A program made the translations under genes and the position numbers. From positions 16,003,570 to 16,067,569 of the forward strand of contig OZ023186.1 of the NCBI GenBank assembly GCA_963995505.1: 64,000 bases of DNA, in the 5' to 3' direction. The notes under the pieces were generated by a model, which was not told where the DNA came from, ran no database searches, and saw only the letters and a program-made list of their open reading frames with translations. Shown in pieces: positions 61,718 through 64,000 of this stretch. Numbering within the stretch: the stretch's first letter is position 1; each line of letters starts with the position of its first letter. The DNA comes from Hypericum androsaemum (lineage: Eukaryota; Streptophyta; Magnoliopsida; Malpighiales; Hypericaceae).

Positions 61718-62080
61718 GGGAGCGGATTTGGTCCTGGAAGGCCAAATCCAGTTAGGACCGTCCTGGACGATTCAATGGTTGATTTAGTTATGATTCAATA
61801 GTTTACTTAATTATGATTTAATGGTCTACTTAGATATGATTCAATGGTCTATTTTTTTCCGTCCCAGATAAATCGGGGTCCGTCCCAGTTACCCAGTTAC
61901 AATTCAATGGTTTACTCAGTTACGATTCAATGGTTTACCAGTTACGATTCAATGGTTGCAGACTTTTTTTATTTTGCACTCCCGTATTTCTACATTTTTG
62001 CAAAAAAGTCCCCGCGTGTCCTTCAATAAAAAACCTCCAGCACCGTGCTAGATTTGGCCTCCAGGACCAAATCCGGTCCC
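61718..62080. mobile_element. Small Mutator-like MITE with internal 22-bp repeats
   Basis: A perfect 9-bp duplication CTCGTAAGG flanks it (61709-61717 and 62081-62089). Inverted ends are GGGA(G/C)CGGATTTGGTCCTGG continuing into GGCCAAATC. The 363-bp interior is built from about seven imperfect copies of a unit around GATTCAATGGTTTACT(T/C)AGTTA. Confidence 0.88.
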
Positions 62081-62089
62081 CTCGTAAGG

Positions 62090-63680
62090 ACGCCTATATT
62101 ACAAATTACAATAACATAAAAGCCTATCAAAAAGTAACGCTAATTAGAAAGGTTTTATCTTAGAGTAAATCCATGAAAATCTTTCTTGAAAATCTTCCGT
62201 TTAGTACCGAGTCGTCTTGCTAATTCGATTGATGAAAATTTTCCGAGAGGACCAATCTTTCCCTTGAATTTTTGCATCTCCATCCTGACTTTTTGGTGAG
62301 GAGTTGGATTGTCTTACGAGTATTTTTTGGTGGTCTTTTCTTTTGTAGATACTTTGAAAATTTTATTTTATAATAAAATTTACCTTTCAAAATAAATAAA
62401 TAAATAAAATTTAGGAAATGAAAGGTGAATTATTTTCCACGAGGTGACATGAGGAGTTTTACCACCAGGTGGTGCGTGGTCCATTTATCCTTATTCAAAA
62501 TTAAAATTTATTACATTCTGATATGATTTTATTATTTTGTCTCAAGTAAATTAAAAAATTGTCCCCTAGATTTTCTACATTTAAAAATATATTTTGGTCC
62601 ATACAAGATAATAATTCTGGCTTGGCCAATATTACATGTTGTTTGATTGGCCCATAGCTGGTAGATGAAATACGATCCTGATTCCTGAGTAATTGTTTAC
62701 CTAATTTTTAAAGAGATTGATCTCTTGAATTTAATTTAAGATCAAATTTGAGATCCTGAAAAGAAAACACCAATAGGTTGAGAAATCTGAAAAATCAATA
62801 TACAAATTATTGAAAAATTAACACATCATGAAGAATCAGATTCCAAATCTATTTCTTGCAACAAACTTGTTTAAATCTACAAACAAACAATGAAAATAAT
62901 TTTCAGCAGATTTTCTGAAATACAACCAAACAAGTTTTTAATATTTACTTTCTCATAAATCAATTTCACAGACCTAATCTATAGTAGAAACATTAGAGAA
63001 ACTACTTTTTTTTAGGGATAAATGATTCCATATCATTAATCAAAAAGTTAACTCTTACATTCATGAAAGCAAATATAGCAGCCTAAAAACTTTAAACGTA
63101 CAATAGCTCGAGAGAAACTACTTCTTAGGACGAGAAGAAAAGTGAAAAAGGACCATATGGTATTAAATACGATGCTTTCCACATTTCCCACCTAACTTTG
63201 AGCATTAAAACAACAATTCCTTAAAAATGTCCCTTCCCTTGCCAAACTAATTAAACGTCGTAAGGTACCCTTTCTACATTAACTAGGTTTCGAGGAGTTG
63301 AGCTGAGTCTTCGTTAAATATTTGTTGGTAAAACTTTATCATCTTTCAAAAGTTCTGTCAGATTCGAATCTTAATTACTCAGTCCAGTGACCACAAACCG
63401 AGTTTTATAAAACCAAAAAAAAGCTAGCTTTCTATGCATCCATTTTTGGACAAAACATATGATTACTAGCAGTGGAGGAATAATATATTGCACATGCACA
63501 CTCACATGGGTTATCTTAGGACAAGCAATTTTATTAGGGACATTGCATATGCAAAGCACAGGACACCACATGGACCACAAGATGGAAGTAGTGTAGTTTT
63601 AAGAGACTGTTAGGCTTATGTCTTATTGTACAAAATAAGTTCATTTAGATTTAACATGGGAACTGGGGTCCTCAACTAGC
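62090..63680. other. AT-rich intergenic DNA, nothing recognised
   Basis: Only short AT-rich runs are seen, including an (AAAT)n stretch near 62390-62410. There is no ORF with family similarity. Confidence 0.5.
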
Positions 63681-63683
63681 AAA

Positions 63684-63893
63684 TTGGATAGAAAAGCTGA
63701 GAAACTTCTCTACAATAATGCAGGTCTTCTCGACACCAACTCGCCGCATCAAGCGAATATGCTCAGAGGACCCGCCTTGTTCGAAGCGTCGAGCCCGCTT
63801 TCAGCGTTTCGCAACCCGGTGATCCATGTCCTGCAGAAGAGATCGAATATACGATTTTGTAGATGCGAAAACAGTGTTGTAAGCTCATTGTAA
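63684..63893 (+). other. Possible partial exon or gene fragment at the window edge
   Basis: A short segment (about 63720-63860) is clearly more GC-rich than its surroundings and open in a plus frame of 69 codons, with an AG acceptor-like ATGCAG just before GTCTTCTCG (63727). I recognise no family. It could be an exon of a gene that continues beyond the window, or a captured fragment. Confidence 0.2.
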
Positions 63894-64000
63894 AACTTGA
63901 GTTAAAATCAAGTTGCTTATTCCAACAGCTTTTGTGAAGATGAAACAATCCAAACACCCTTTTTGCTTACCTTCCAGCGTCGTTACTCGTAGCGGGATTC

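Noticed and set aside
61620..62170. A LINE 3' end around the small Mutator-like MITE (T-run, GTAGATTGTATTCATTC)
   Set aside because: The T-rich start is suggestive, but there is no coding sequence or target duplication to support it.

Overview
The window is nuclear DNA of a flowering plant, most likely a eudicot. It has AT-rich introns and intergenic DNA, multi-exon plant-specific genes, and a dense mix of plant transposons. I cannot name the species.

Three host genes can be reconstructed exon by exon. (1) 735-11255 (+) is a class III HD-Zip transcription factor of the REVOLUTA type. It has 18 exons that join in frame to 853 codons. The miR165/166 site is split across an intron, and intron 14 is swollen by a 5.5-kb Ty1/copia retrotransposon in antisense orientation. 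(2) 16200-17516 (-) is a three-exon CASP-like four-helix membrane protein of subgroup 5A. (3) 38813-45645 (+) is a 19-exon SAPS-domain protein (SIT4/PP6 phosphatase regulatory subunit family) of 845 residues. From memory, the CASPL5A and SAPS genes are also neighbours in Arabidopsis, which would make this a conserved pair pushed apart by transposons.

Most of the rest is mobile DNA, and many elements can be bounded to the base by target-site duplications (TSDs). Between genes 1 and 2 lie a non-autonomous hAT element (12259-13370), a 250-bp foldback (13552-13803) and a Mutator-like element whose interior is a 0.7-kb GAG/GAC triplet array (14160-15220). From 18292 to 21748 three non-autonomous Mutator-like elements lie end to end, followed by an internally deleted copia element (22347-24563).

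From about 27.4 to 38.1 kb there is a 1.28-kb tandem duplication. One copy is almost clean and holds only a SINE. The other has been hit by a hAT element, Helitron-like DNA carrying a minisatellite, a Mutator-like element that itself contains a full two-gene PIF/Harbinger element, and a Harbinger-type MITE. The clean copy supplies the empty site for each insertion. A second SINE lies just upstream of the SAPS gene. Downstream of that gene, 49807-56627 is an older copia element with unequal LTRs. The last 7.4 kb is AT-rich with one more small Mutator-like MITE and no convincing gene.

Nothing here looks like a new enzymatic system. The most informative structures are the layered insertion record in the tandem duplication, the copia insertion and upstream ORFs around REVOLUTA, and the triplet-array Mutator element.
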